A stretch of 64,000 bases of DNA from NCBI GenBank assembly GCA_035652235.1, contig DASREE010000008.1, forward strand, positions 1-64,000, given 5' to 3'. A program made the translations under genes and the position numbers. Shown here piece after piece: positions 15,753 through 23,868 of this stretch (position 1 is the first letter of the stretch; each line of letters starts with the position of its first letter). The stretch is from PALSA-612 sp035652235. Its GTDB lineage: Bacteria > Actinomycetota > Thermoleophilia > Gaiellales > Gaiellaceae. The notes beneath the pieces are model-generated. The model worked only from the letters and a program-made list of their open reading frames with translations. It ran no database searches and was not told where the DNA came from.

Positions 15753-17071
15753 TGGGGCTTCGCCATCGCCCGGTAGTCGAGCGCGCGGTCGAGGACGTCC
15801 TCCTCGACACCCGCCTCCCGGGCGACCTCGCGCAGCGAGCGACCCGAGGCAGCCGCCTCCTTGACGATCTCGCTCGCCTTGTCGTAGCCGATGTACGGGT
15901 TGAGCGCGGTCGCCGCGGAGAGCGTCAGCTCCGCGTAACGCTCGCACCGCTCGCGGTTCGCCTCGATGCCGTCGATGCAGCGCTCGGCGAACAGCCTCGC
16001 GGCGCTCGCCAGCAGCTTGACCGAGTCGAGCAGATTGCGCGCCATGAGCGGGACGAACACGTTCAGCTCGAAGTGGCCCTGCAGCCCGCCGACCGTGATC
16101 GCCTGGTCGTTTCCGATCACCTGGGCGGCGACCTGCGTCACGACCTCCGGAATGACCGGGTTGACCTTGCCGGGCATGATCGAGCTTCCCTTCTGCAGCT
16201 CGGGCAGGAAGAGCTCGGCGAGCCCGGCACGCGGCCCCGACCCCATCAGGCGGATGTCGTTGGCGATCTTCGTCAGCGAGACGGCCACCGTCTTCAGTGC
16301 GCCGGACATCTCGACCAGTCCGTCGCGCGCGCCCGTGGCCTCGAAGGGATCGGCCGGCGGCGAGATGGCCAGACCGGTCTCGCGCTCGAGCAGCGCCCGC
16401 ACCCGCTGTGCGAACTCGGGGTGGGTGTTCAGGCCGGTGCCCGTCGCGGTGCCGCCGAGCGGGATCTGGCCGAGGCGCGGCAGCGAGCCCTCGACGCGGG
16501 CGATGCCCTGCCGCACCTGCGCCGCGTAGCCGGAGAACTCCTGGCCGAGCGTCACCGGCACGGCGTCCATCAGGTGCGTGCGACCCGACTTGACGACGTC
16601 GTCGAACTCCGCCGCCTTGCGCTCGAGCGACTCCGCCAGCTGCGCCAGGGCCGGGAGGAGGTCGCCGCGGATCTCCCCGAGCGCGGCGAGGTGGACGGCC
16701 GACGGGAAGACGTCGTTCGAGGACTGGCACATGTTGACGTCGTCGTTCGGGTGCACGTCCTCGCCGGCCAGCGTCGCGATCACCTCGTTGGCGTTCATGT
16801 TCGAGGACGTGCCCGAGCCGGTCTGGAAGACGTCGATCGGAAACTGGTCGTCGAGCTCCCCCGCGGCGACGCGGTCGGCCGCCGCGGCGATCCGCGCCGC
16901 CTTGTCCGGGTCGAGGAGGCCGAGCTCGGCGTTCACGCGGGCGGCGGCGGCCTTGATCCGGCCGAGCCAACGCGCGACGGGCGGGGGGATCGGCTCGCCG
17001 GAAACCGGGAAGTTGGCGATCGCCTTGCGGGTCTCGCCTCCCCACAGCTCCCGCTGCTCGGTCGCGGACAC
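15743..17071 (-). CDS. fumC: Class II fumarate hydratase (FumC)
   Basis: A 442-residue class II fumarase, converting fumarate and water to malate in the TCA cycle. The fumarase/aspartase signature GSSIMPGKVNP is present near residue 310, and GSGTSSNMNANEVIA and TGTGLNTHPEFA mark the other two active-site regions. Class II needs no Fe-S cluster. An ATG at 17077 exists but lies one base after TAGACT; GTG 17071 lies 7 nt after that box and matches the leaderless rule, so I choose GTG 17071. It is convergent with lipA. Confidence 0.93.
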   Translation of the reverse strand: MSATEQRELWGGETRKAIANFPVSGEPIPPPVARWLGRIKAAAARVNAELGLLDPDKAARIAAAADRVAAGELDDQFPIDVFQTGSGTSSNMNANEVIATLAGEDVHPNDDVNMCQSSNDVFPSAVHLAALGEIRGDLLPALAQLAESLERKAAEFDDVVKSGRTHLMDAVPVTLGQEFSGYAAQVRQGIARVEGSLPRLGQIPLGGTATGTGLNTHPEFAQRVRALLERETGLAISPPADPFEATGARDGLVEMSGALKTVAVSLTKIANDIRLMGSGPRAGLAELFLPELQKGSSIMPGKVNPVIPEVVTQVAAQVIGNDQAITVGGLQGHFELNVFVPLMARNLLDSVKLLASAARLFAERCIDGIEANRERCERYAELTLSAATALNPYIGYDKASEIVKEAAASGRSLREVAREAGVEEDVLDRALDYRAMAKPHGR

Positions 17072-17102
17072 GAGCATGAGTCTAGCGCCGCGCTGCGAGC
17101 CG

Positions 17103-17125
17103 GCCCGCGGGGTCCGGCCGCGGGC
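17103..17125 (-). terminator. Hairpin after the ferredoxin reductase gene
   Basis: GCCCGCGG-(7 nt)-CCGCGGGC forms an 8-bp GC stem just past the fprA stop (17129) and before the fumC promoter. Its position suits a terminator for the upstream minus-strand gene. Confidence 0.5.
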
Positions 17126-17128
17126 GCG

Positions 17129-18508
17129 CTACACGGTGGCCCGCGCCGTCTCGAGCAGGTCGTGCCACGTGCTCAGCTTCACGCGCGGGCGGCCCTGCTC
17201 GCTTCCGCGCGCGCGCTCGAGCCGGTCGATCGCCTCCCAGCCGGAGTAGGGGACGACCTCGACGCCGCGCTCGGCGAGGAGCGAGTCGATCGTGTCCGCG
17301 TCGGCGGCGCGCGCGAGCAGACGGCCCGCCCGAACGTCCTCGAGCAGCGCCTCGACCGTCTCCGCCGCGTCCTTCTTGTTCGTGCCGATCACGCCGCTTG
17401 GGCCGCGCTTGATCCAGCCCGCGCAGTACGTTCGCGGAAGCGGCCGGCCGTTCCCGTCGAGGACACGGCCGCCGGCGTTCGGGATCACCCCCCGCTCGTC
17501 GTCGAACGGAAGCCCGGGCAGGGGGACGCCGCGATAGCCGACGCTGCGGAAGACGAGCCCGCAGGCAATCACCTCGAGCTCGCCGGTCGCAACGGCGCGG
17601 ATCTGCCCGTCGTCGCTAACGACGAGCCGGTTGCGGACGACCTCGATCGCCTCGACCTTGCCCTCGCCGAGGATCCGCACGGGCGACAGACAGAAGCGCA
17701 GGACGAGCCGCTTCGGCTTCCCCCGGGGAGCGTGCGCGGCGAACGCGCGCAGGATGTCGACGTTCCGCCGCGCCCGCGCGCGATCCGCCTCCAGCGCTGC
17801 CTCGCTGGCCGGGTCGAGCTCGAGCTCCGCGGAAGCGACGACCACGTCGGCGCCGGCAAGCTCGCCCAGCTCCTTCAGCTCCGGTGGCGTGAACGCCGCC
17901 TGCGCCGGGCCGCGGCGCCCGAGCATGACGATCTCGCGCAGCCCGGACGCCGCGATCGCCTCCCTCGCCTGGTCGGTCACGTCCGTCGGCAGGAGCTCCT
18001 CGCCTGTCCGCGCGAGCATGCGGGCGACGTCGACGGCGACGTTCCCGTTCCCGATCACGACCGCTCGCTCGGTCTGCAGGTCGAAGCGGAGGTGCTGGTA
18101 GTCGGGATGGCCGTTGTACCAGGCGACGAACTCGGTCGCCGCCCAGGAGCCGGGCAGGTCCTCCCCGGGGATGCCGAGGCGTCTGTCGGTCTGCGCCCCA
18201 ACCGCGTACACGACCGCGTCGTAGAGCCGTGTCAGCTCCTCGTGGCCGACGTCCCTGCCGACCTCGACGTTGCCGAGGAAGCGGAAGCCCTCGAGGGCGG
18301 CGATCTTCTCGAACGTGCGCGACGCGGCCTTGAGCTCCGGGTGGTCGGGCGCGACGCCGAGGCGGACGAGGCCCCACGGCGTCGGCAGCCGCTCGATCAT
18401 GTCCACCTCGACGCGCGGGTCCTCGCTCGCCAGCAGCGGCGCAGCCGTGTAGAAGCCAGCGGGGCCGGAGCCGACGACGGCGACCTTGAGCGCGCGAGGC
18501 GAGCTCAC
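17129..18508 (-). CDS. fprA: Ferredoxin-NADP reductase, adrenodoxin-reductase type (FprA)
   Basis: A 459-residue FAD enzyme that moves electrons between NADPH and ferredoxin. The FAD site VVGSGPAGFYTA is at residues 9-20, and the NADP site VVIGNGNVAVDVARML near residue 150. The C-terminal part has CAGWIKRGPSGVIGTNKKDA, typical of the mitochondrial adrenodoxin reductase/mycobacterial FprA group. GTG 18508 follows TAGGAT by 7 nt, so a leaderless start is likely. The neighbouring Fe-S carrier gene is on the same strand 132 nt upstream, a plausible functional link through ferredoxin. Confidence 0.92.
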   Translation of the reverse strand: MSSPRALKVAVVGSGPAGFYTAAPLLASEDPRVEVDMIERLPTPWGLVRLGVAPDHPELKAASRTFEKIAALEGFRFLGNVEVGRDVGHEELTRLYDAVVYAVGAQTDRRLGIPGEDLPGSWAATEFVAWYNGHPDYQHLRFDLQTERAVVIGNGNVAVDVARMLARTGEELLPTDVTDQAREAIAASGLREIVMLGRRGPAQAAFTPPELKELGELAGADVVVASAELELDPASEAALEADRARARRNVDILRAFAAHAPRGKPKRLVLRFCLSPVRILGEGKVEAIEVVRNRLVVSDDGQIRAVATGELEVIACGLVFRSVGYRGVPLPGLPFDDERGVIPNAGGRVLDGNGRPLPRTYCAGWIKRGPSGVIGTNKKDAAETVEALLEDVRAGRLLARAADADTIDSLLAERGVEVVPYSGWEAIDRLERARGSEQGRPRVKLSTWHDLLETARATV

Positions 18509-18640
18509 GCCGGTGATCCTAGTGAGCCGCCCGGGCGCTCGGAGCCCGTTGCCGCCGCCAGCCCCCGTCCGCGCGGGCGGGCGGATGCACGGATCCGCGC
18601 GCGTCGGCCGGTCGGCTCGGCTCAGGCAGCCCGGCGGGGC

Positions 18641-19051
18641 TCAGTGGCCGCAGCCGGAGCCGCAGCCGGAGGCGCCCCCGGATGCGTCCTCTCCGTCGGC
18701 GACCTGGAACGAGTGGCCGCACCCGCACGAGGCAACCACGTTCGGGTTCGAGATCTTGAAGCCAGACTCCTGGATCGTCTCCAGGAAGTCGATCTCGGCA
18801 CCCTGCAGGTACGGCGCGCTGAAGGGGTCGACGACGACGCCCACCCCGTGCAGCTCGAGCTCGTAGTCGCCGTCCTGTGGGCCGCGGTCGAACCCGAGCG
18901 CGTACTCGAACCCGGAGCAGCCGCCGCCCTGCACGGCGACGCGCAGCACCGCCGCCTCGCCCTCCGGCTCCTGCGCCATCAGCCCCTTGATCTTCGCGGC
19001 CGCGCTCTCGGTCAGCGTCAGCAGCGTGCCGGTGTGCTCGACGGTTCCCAC
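18641..19051 (-). CDS. erpA: A-type iron-sulfur carrier/insertion protein (ErpA/IscA family)
   Basis: A 136-residue A-type carrier that hands Fe-S clusters to apo-enzymes. The three cluster cysteines are visible: one in GGGCSGFEYAL and two in ASCGCGHSF. GTG 19051 (VGTVEHTGTLLTLTESAAAKI) is chosen because TAGAAT ends 7 nt upstream (19059-19064); the frame continues further back but without support. After the family's usual end there is a glycine-rich tail of about 20 residues with two more cysteines and a C-terminal His (SGCGSGCGH). It is divergent from the Fe-S-rich nuo operon and upstream of fprA. Confidence 0.9.
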   Translation of the reverse strand: MGTVEHTGTLLTLTESAAAKIKGLMAQEPEGEAAVLRVAVQGGGCSGFEYALGFDRGPQDGDYELELHGVGVVVDPFSAPYLQGAEIDFLETIQESGFKISNPNVVASCGCGHSFQVADGEDASGGASGCGSGCGH

Positions 19052-19185
19052 GGGGGCGATTCTACCAGCGTCCTCCGGCGTGACCGCGCACCCGCAGGAG
19101 CGGCCTCGTCCGAGCGCTTGTAACAGCCGGCTCAGGCACAGTTGAGCGGTTTTTCGGTCGCTTCGTTGCACCGCCTCGGTCCTGC

Positions 19186-19217
19186 TAGGTTCCGCACGTC
19201 GAAGAGACGGGGAGAGG
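19186..19217 (+). promoter_or_regulatory. Promoter -10 and ribosome site of the nuo operon
   Basis: TAGGTT (19186-19191) is a suitable -10; TTCGTT about 18 bp upstream may be the -35. A 26-nt leader with GGGGAGAGG (19209-19217) precedes ATG 19224. The 172-bp space also carries CTTGTAACAG (19118-19127), a half site of the palindromic element seen at 9.8 and 14.7 kb. Confidence 0.55.
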
Positions 19218-19223
19218 TTCACC

Positions 19224-19586
19224 ATGCTCGACAACTGGCTGCCGTTCCTGATCTACGGGCTCTTCGCAGCAGCCATCCCGGCATCGATGGTGGCGATGTC
19301 CTTCCTCTTCTCGACGCGGCCGCGAGCCCGGACGCGGGCCCGCGGCGTCCCGTTCGAGTCCGGCGTCTCGAAGGGGCCGCCGCCGGAGCAGCGCTTCACG
19401 ATCAGCTTCTACCTGACGGCGATGCTGTTCATCGTCTTCGACATCGAGATCGTCTTCCTCTACCCGCTCGCCGTCATCCTCCACCAGCTCGCCTGGTTCG
19501 GGTTCGTCGAGCTCCTCTTCTTCATCGCCATCCTCGCCCTCGGGTACGTGTACATCTGGCGCAAGGGAGCGCTCGAGTGGCAGTAG
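19224..19586 (+). CDS. nuoA: NADH-quinone oxidoreductase subunit A
   Basis: A 120-residue membrane subunit of complex I with three helices: WLPFLIYGLFAAAIPASMVAM, TISFYLTAMLFIVFDIEIVFLYPLAVIL and LLFFIAILALGYVYIW. The conserved FESG motif (PFESGV) in the loop and the acidic FDIEIVFLYP segment are present. NuoA sits at the junction of the membrane and peripheral arms with NuoH and NuoJ. First gene of a 14-gene operon; ATG 19224 has a strong ribosome site. Confidence 0.95.
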   Translation: MLDNWLPFLIYGLFAAAIPASMVAMSFLFSTRPRARTRARGVPFESGVSKGPPPEQRFTISFYLTAMLFIVFDIEIVFLYPLAVILHQLAWFGFVELLFFIAILALGYVYIWRKGALEWQ

Positions 19587-20158
19587 CGCGCAAGCGCCTG
19601 GCGGACTACGGCCTGCGCTCGGAGCGCCTGCTGTGGCCGGCGAAGGGGCCGGGGGTGTTCGAGCGCGAGGTGGAGCAGCTCGAGGAGCGGCTGATGCTGA
19701 CGACGCTCGAGCGCGCCATCGCCTGGGCGCAGACGAAGTCGATGTGGCCGGACACCTTCGGGCTCGCCTGCTGCGCGATCGAGATGATGTCGATCGTCTC
19801 CTCCCGCTATGACATCGCCCGCTTCGGCATGGAGGCGTTCCGTGCCTCGCCGCGGCAGGCCGACCTCCTCATCGTCTCCGGACGGGTGGTGCACAAGATG
19901 GCGGCGCCGCTGCGCCAGATCTACGACCAGATGCTGGAGCCGAAGTGGGTGATCGCGATGGGCGCCTGCGCGAGCTCCGGCGGGATGTTCAACAACTACA
20001 CGACGCTGCAGGGCGTGGACAAGATCGTCCCCGTCGACATCCACGTGCCCGGCTGCCCGCCCCGGCCGGAGGCGCTGATGGAGGGGATCGTGCGCCTGCA
20101 CGAGAAGGTGCAGGCCGGCGTCCCGCCGGCGTACGAGATCCGCGGGGTGGCCGAGTGA
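19577..20158 (+). CDS. nuoB: NADH-quinone oxidoreductase subunit B
   Basis: A 193-residue peripheral-arm subunit that binds cluster N2, the last cluster before quinone. Tandem cysteines in FGLACCAIEMM and the later GACASSGGMF and PGCPPRPEAL supply the four ligands. GTG 19577 (VAVARKRLADYG) overlaps nuoA by 10 nt. The N-terminal 40 residues before ERLMLTTLERAIAWAQ are basic and variable in this family. It is directly coupled to nuoC by a GTGA overlap. Confidence 0.95.
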   Translation: MAVARKRLADYGLRSERLLWPAKGPGVFEREVEQLEERLMLTTLERAIAWAQTKSMWPDTFGLACCAIEMMSIVSSRYDIARFGMEAFRASPRQADLLIVSGRVVHKMAAPLRQIYDQMLEPKWVIAMGACASSGGMFNNYTTLQGVDKIVPVDIHVPGCPPRPEALMEGIVRLHEKVQAGVPPAYEIRGVAE

Positions 20159-20709
20159 GCTACGCAGGCGTTCCCGGGCTCGTCGAGTCGCGCGAGGCGC
20201 ACGGCGAGACGACGCTCGTCGTCGACCCGGCGCGGCTCGTCGAGGCGGCCGAGCACCTTCGGGACGAGCTCGGCTTCAATTTCCTCTCCGACGTGTCCTC
20301 GGTCGACTACCTCGGCTGGTCGGACGAGCCGGTCGCGGGCTCCTGGGGCGACTCGAGCGGGCGCGACCTCAACAGCCCGGGTAGCTGGGGCCTCGCCCGG
20401 CGGCCCGCGCCGAAGCCGAAGCGCTTCGCGGTCAACTACCACCTGCTCCGCCTCGTCTCCGGCGCGCGCGAGGCTCCACGGGTCCGGATGCAGGTGTGGG
20501 TGGACGACGCCGAGCTGGTCCCGAGCGTCGTCGGCGTCTGGCCGACCGCCGACTGGCACGAGCGCGAGGTGTTCGACATGATGGGCATCCGCTTCAGCGG
20601 CCACCCCAACCTGGTGCGGATCCTGATGGACGACGACTGGGAGGGGCATCCGCTGCGCAAGGACTACCCGATCGGCGGCGAGCCGGTGCGGTTCTCGGGC
20701 GAGGAGTAA
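20155..20709 (+). CDS. nuoC: NADH-quinone oxidoreductase subunit C
   Basis: A 184-residue 30-kDa subunit of the peripheral arm, a structural partner of NuoD. The signature WHEREVFDMMGIRFSGHPNL and the ending DDDWEGHPLRKDYP are clear. Between DVSSVDYLGW and RFAVNYHLL there is an insert of about 35 residues rich in Ser, Gly, Asp and Pro that many NuoC proteins lack. The GTG start at 20155 overlaps the nuoB stop (GTGA). Confidence 0.94.
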   Translation: MSYAGVPGLVESREAHGETTLVVDPARLVEAAEHLRDELGFNFLSDVSSVDYLGWSDEPVAGSWGDSSGRDLNSPGSWGLARRPAPKPKRFAVNYHLLRLVSGAREAPRVRMQVWVDDAELVPSVVGVWPTADWHEREVFDMMGIRFSGHPNLVRILMDDDWEGHPLRKDYPIGGEPVRFSGEE

Positions 20710-20719
20710 GGCGCGACCG

Positions 20720-21982
20720 ATGGCCATCGCACCCGAGCGGCCGCGGATCTACGAAGGTTCGCGCATCCCCTCGCCGATCCCGAGCGTCCTGCTCGTCCCG
20801 GACGAGCTCCGCAAGACGGACGACATCCTCGAGGTCAACTTCGGCCCCAACCACCCGTCGACGCACGGCGTGCTCCGCCTCGTCGTCGAGCTGGACGGGG
20901 AGCGCGTCGTCGGCCTGCGCGCGGTGATCGGCTACCTGCACACCGGCTTCGAGAAGTCGATGGAGTCGAAGACCTGGTGGAAGGCGATCCCGTACGCGCC
21001 GCGGATGGACTACCTCTCCTTCCAAGCGAACGAGCTCGCGTTCGTGATGGCCGTCGAGAAGCTGCTCGGGATCGAGGTGCCCCCGAAGGCGGTGTGGATG
21101 CGGATGCTGCTGTGCGAGCTCAACCGGGTGCACTCGCACCTCGTCTGGCTCGGCACGTCGGCGCTGGAGCTGGGCGCGATCTCGCCCTTCTGGTACACGT
21201 TTCGCGAGCGCGACCGCATCCTCGACCTGTTCGAGATGGTCGGCGGCGCGCGCATGCACACGCGCTACTTCCAGGTCGGCGGGCTGGCCGAGGACATCCC
21301 CTCCGGCTTCTTCGGCGAGTGCCGCCGCTTCTGCGAGGTGATGCCGGGGGCGGTCGACCAGTACGAGCAGCTGCTCGACCAGAACGAGATCTGGCTGAAG
21401 CGGACGAAGGGGGTCGGCCTGCTGTCGGCCGAGGACGCGATCGCCCTCGGGCAGTCGGGGCCTGTCCTGCGCGGCTCGGGGGTCGACTGGGACCTGCGCA
21501 AGGCCTCGCCGTACCTCGCCTACGACCAGGTCGAGTTCGACGTGCCGGTGAAGCGCAACGGCGACGTGTGGGACCGGTACAAGGTGCACATGGACGAGAT
21601 GCGGGAGTCGACCCGCATCGTCGCCCAGGCGCTCGAGGGTATGCCCGGCGGGGCGTGGATCGCCGACGACCGCAAGGTGGTGCTACCACCGCGCGAGGAG
21701 CTGCACACCTCGATGGAGTCGCTCATCCACCACTTCAAGCTCGTCACCGAGGGCTTTCGCGTGCCGGAGGGCGAGGTCTACGTCGCGGTCGAGTCGCCGC
21801 GGGGCGAGTTCGGCTGCTACCTGTGCTCGGACGGCGGGCCGCGGCCGTGGCGCGTCCGCTTCCGCGCGCCGAGCTTCGTCGCGCTCGAGGCCACGGCCAC
21901 GCTGATGCGCGACGCGCTGATCGCGGACATGATCGCCGCCGTCGGCTCGCTCGACACGGTCATGGGGGAGTGCGACCGGTGA
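20720..21982 (+). CDS. nuoD: NADH-quinone oxidoreductase subunit D
   Basis: A 420-residue 49-kDa subunit that forms the quinone pocket with NuoB. NFGPNHPSTHGVLRLV near residue 40 has the quinone-site His, and GYLHTGFEKSMESKT and ESPRGEFGCYLCSDGG are both conserved. The C-terminus ends IAAVGSLDTVMGECDR with the usual D-x-V-x-G-E-x-D-R. ATG 20720 follows nuoC by 10 nt. Its stop overlaps nuoE (GTGA). Confidence 0.97.
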   Translation: MAIAPERPRIYEGSRIPSPIPSVLLVPDELRKTDDILEVNFGPNHPSTHGVLRLVVELDGERVVGLRAVIGYLHTGFEKSMESKTWWKAIPYAPRMDYLSFQANELAFVMAVEKLLGIEVPPKAVWMRMLLCELNRVHSHLVWLGTSALELGAISPFWYTFRERDRILDLFEMVGGARMHTRYFQVGGLAEDIPSGFFGECRRFCEVMPGAVDQYEQLLDQNEIWLKRTKGVGLLSAEDAIALGQSGPVLRGSGVDWDLRKASPYLAYDQVEFDVPVKRNGDVWDRYKVHMDEMRESTRIVAQALEGMPGGAWIADDRKVVLPPREELHTSMESLIHHFKLVTEGFRVPEGEVYVAVESPRGEFGCYLCSDGGPRPWRVRFRAPSFVALEATATLMRDALIADMIAAVGSLDTVMGECDR

Positions 21983-22449
21983 GCGACTTCGGCGCGCACG
22001 TGCGGGAGCTCGCGGCACGCTACCCGGACCCCCGTTCCGCCGTCCTACCCGCCCTCCGCCTCGCCCAGGAGCGGCACGGCGGCTGGCTGCCTGCGCAGGC
22101 GCTCGTCGAGGTCGCCGAGACGCTCGAGCTCACCCCGGCGTACTGCCAGGCGGTCGCGTCCTTCTACGACATGTACCACCTGGCTCCCGTCGGCCGGCAC
22201 CTGATCGAGGTGTGCACGAACCTGTCCTGCGCGCTCTCGCGCGCGCAGGACGTCGTCGACGCGTTCGCGTCCGCACTCGGCGTCGCCCCCGGCGAGACGA
22301 CCGCGGACGGCGAGATCACCTTCCGCGTCGTCGAGTGCCTCGGCGGCTGCGGCGACGCGCCCGTCGTCGCCGTCGACCGCCGCTACCGGCAACGCGTCCG
22401 GCCGCAGGACGCAGCGTCGATCGTGGAGGAGCTCGGTGCCGGCGCATAG
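21979..22449 (+). CDS. nuoE: NADH-quinone oxidoreductase subunit E
   Basis: A 156-residue thioredoxin-fold subunit of the NADH-input module that binds the off-path [2Fe-2S] cluster N1a. The ligands are CTNLSC and, about 35-40 residues later, CLGGC. It forms the dehydrogenase tip with NuoF and NuoG. GTG 21979 overlaps the nuoD stop by 4 nt, and its end overlaps the nuoF start by 14 nt. Confidence 0.95.
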   Translation: MSDFGAHVRELAARYPDPRSAVLPALRLAQERHGGWLPAQALVEVAETLELTPAYCQAVASFYDMYHLAPVGRHLIEVCTNLSCALSRAQDVVDAFASALGVAPGETTADGEITFRVVECLGGCGDAPVVAVDRRYRQRVRPQDAASIVEELGAGA

Positions 22450-23752
22450 CGTGCTCCTCGAGGGCACGCAGGAGCACGACCTGACGCAGCTCGCCGAGTA
22501 CCGCCGGATCGGCGGCTACCAGGCGCTCCAGAAGGCGCGGGCGATGACGCCGGACGCGCTGATCGAGGAGCTCCAGGCGGCCACGCTCCGCGGCCGCGGC
22601 GGCGCCGGCTTCCCGATGGGGCGGAAGGCGGCGTTGATCGACCGTGCGAGCCCGAAGCCGAAGTACCTGGTCGTGAACGCCGACGAGTCGGAGCCGGGAG
22701 CGTTCAAGGACCGGCAGGTGATGGCGACGGCCCCGCACCGGCTGATCGAGGGCTGCCTCATCGCCGCGCACGCGATCGAGTCGACGAACGTCTTCGTCTA
22801 CATTCGCGGCGAGTACCTGACCGAGTACGAGATCGTGCAGGCGGCGGTGGACGAGGCGCGCGCCGCAGATCTGCTCGGCGACGTCGACGTGGTCGTCCAC
22901 CGGGGGGCAGGCGCGTACATCTGCGGCGAGGAGACGGCGCTCCTCGACTCGCTCGAGGGTCGCCGCGGGCAGCCGCGGCCCCGGCCGCCGTTCCCGCCCG
23001 TGCAGGGCCTGTACGGCGCGCCGACGCAGATCAACAACGTGTGCACGATCGCCACCGTCCCGAAGATCATCGAGATCGGCGCCGCGGAGTTCGCCAAGAT
23101 CGGACCGGAGAGCTCGCCCGGCACCGCGGTCTTCTCGATCTCCGGCAACGTCGTGCGACCCGGGAACTACGAGCTGGTGCTGGGGACGCCGATGCGCGAG
23201 CTGATCTACGACTGGGCAGGCGGGATCCCCGACGGCCGCTCGCTGAAGGCCGTCATCCCGGGTGGCTCGTCGGTGCCCGCGCTCGCTCCCGAGGAGATCG
23301 ACGTGCCGCTCGACTACGAGTCGCTCGCCGCCATCGGGACGTTCTTCGGAGCGGCGTCGCTGATCGTCGTCGACGACCGCTGCTGCATGGTCCAGCTCGC
23401 GCTCCGCTCGACGAAGTTCTACATGCACGAGTCGTGCGGCAAGTGCACACCCTGCCGCGAGGGGACGCGTTGGATGGTGCAGCTGCTCGACAAGATCGAG
23501 GCAGGAGAGGCGACGCTCGCCGACCTCGACCTGCTCGAGTCGGTCGGCTCGCGCATCCTCGGCAAGGTGCTGTGCGCGCTCGGCGAGTTCGCCGTCTACC
23601 CGGTGGCGAGCTACCTGAAGAAGTGGCGCGACGAGTTCGTGGCGCACGTGGAGCGGGGCGGCTGCCCGTTCGCCGGCGCCTCGTCCGTCGAGGGCATCGT
23701 CGCGCCGAGCGACCAGCACGCCCTCCATCGGGCGGTCGAGGTGCCCGCGTGA
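22436..23752 (+). CDS. nuoF: NADH-quinone oxidoreductase subunit F
   Basis: A 438-residue NADH- and FMN-binding subunit, the entry point for electrons. The NADH loop RGRGGAGFPMGRK is near residues 52-64, the FMN region GAYICGEETALLDSLEG near 160, and the N3 [4Fe-4S] ligands in ESCGKCTPCREGT near 340 with a fourth Cys in GKVLCALG. GTG 22436 gives MPAHSVLLEGTQE; a GTG at 22451 would also serve. The stop is coupled by GTGA to a small frame before nuoG. Confidence 0.96.
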   Translation: MPAHSVLLEGTQEHDLTQLAEYRRIGGYQALQKARAMTPDALIEELQAATLRGRGGAGFPMGRKAALIDRASPKPKYLVVNADESEPGAFKDRQVMATAPHRLIEGCLIAAHAIESTNVFVYIRGEYLTEYEIVQAAVDEARAADLLGDVDVVVHRGAGAYICGEETALLDSLEGRRGQPRPRPPFPPVQGLYGAPTQINNVCTIATVPKIIEIGAAEFAKIGPESSPGTAVFSISGNVVRPGNYELVLGTPMRELIYDWAGGIPDGRSLKAVIPGGSSVPALAPEEIDVPLDYESLAAIGTFFGAASLIVVDDRCCMVQLALRSTKFYMHESCGKCTPCREGTRWMVQLLDKIEAGEATLADLDLLESVGSRILGKVLCALGEFAVYPVASYLKKWRDEFVAHVERGGCPFAGASSVEGIVAPSDQHALHRAVEVPA

Positions 23753-23868
23753 GACTCGCCCATCGGGGCCGTGCCGCAGACGGCCACCTGGCGGGTCAGG
23801 TGTCCGACACCGGCTGTGGACAGGTGGAGAGCTCGCTCGTCTGGCGCGTGGAGGGCCCGCCGGCGTGA
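23749..23868 (+). CDS. Small 39-residue frame linking nuoF to nuoG
   Basis: The 113-nt gap between nuoF and nuoG is the only sizable one in the operon. It is exactly filled by one frame, VRLAHRGRAADGHLAGQVSD..., that overlaps nuoF by GTGA at 23749 and nuoG by GTGA at 23865. It spans a perfect 13-mer palindrome, GGTGTCCGACACC (23799-23811). No family is recognised, and its third-position GC is lower than in the neighbouring genes. It may be an inserted element kept in frame so that ribosomes still reach nuoG, or a true small protein. Confidence 0.4.
   Translation: MRLAHRGRAADGHLAGQVSDTGCGQVESSLVWRVEGPPA

Noticed and set aside
17077..17077. ATG start for fumC
   Set aside because: It lies one base after the TAGACT box; GTG 17071 has the 7-nt spacing seen at other genes. 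Kept only as an alternative.
15752..19123. Long open frame of 1123 codons on the plus strand over fumC and fprA
   Set aside because: Shadow of the minus-strand fumC, fprA and erpA genes; no recognisable domain.
23799..23811. GGTGTCCGACACC as a regulator's operator inside nuo
   Set aside because: Inside a coupled operon, an operator role is unlikely; a dispersed repeat or hairpin is simpler. Kept as part of the nuoF-nuoG finding.
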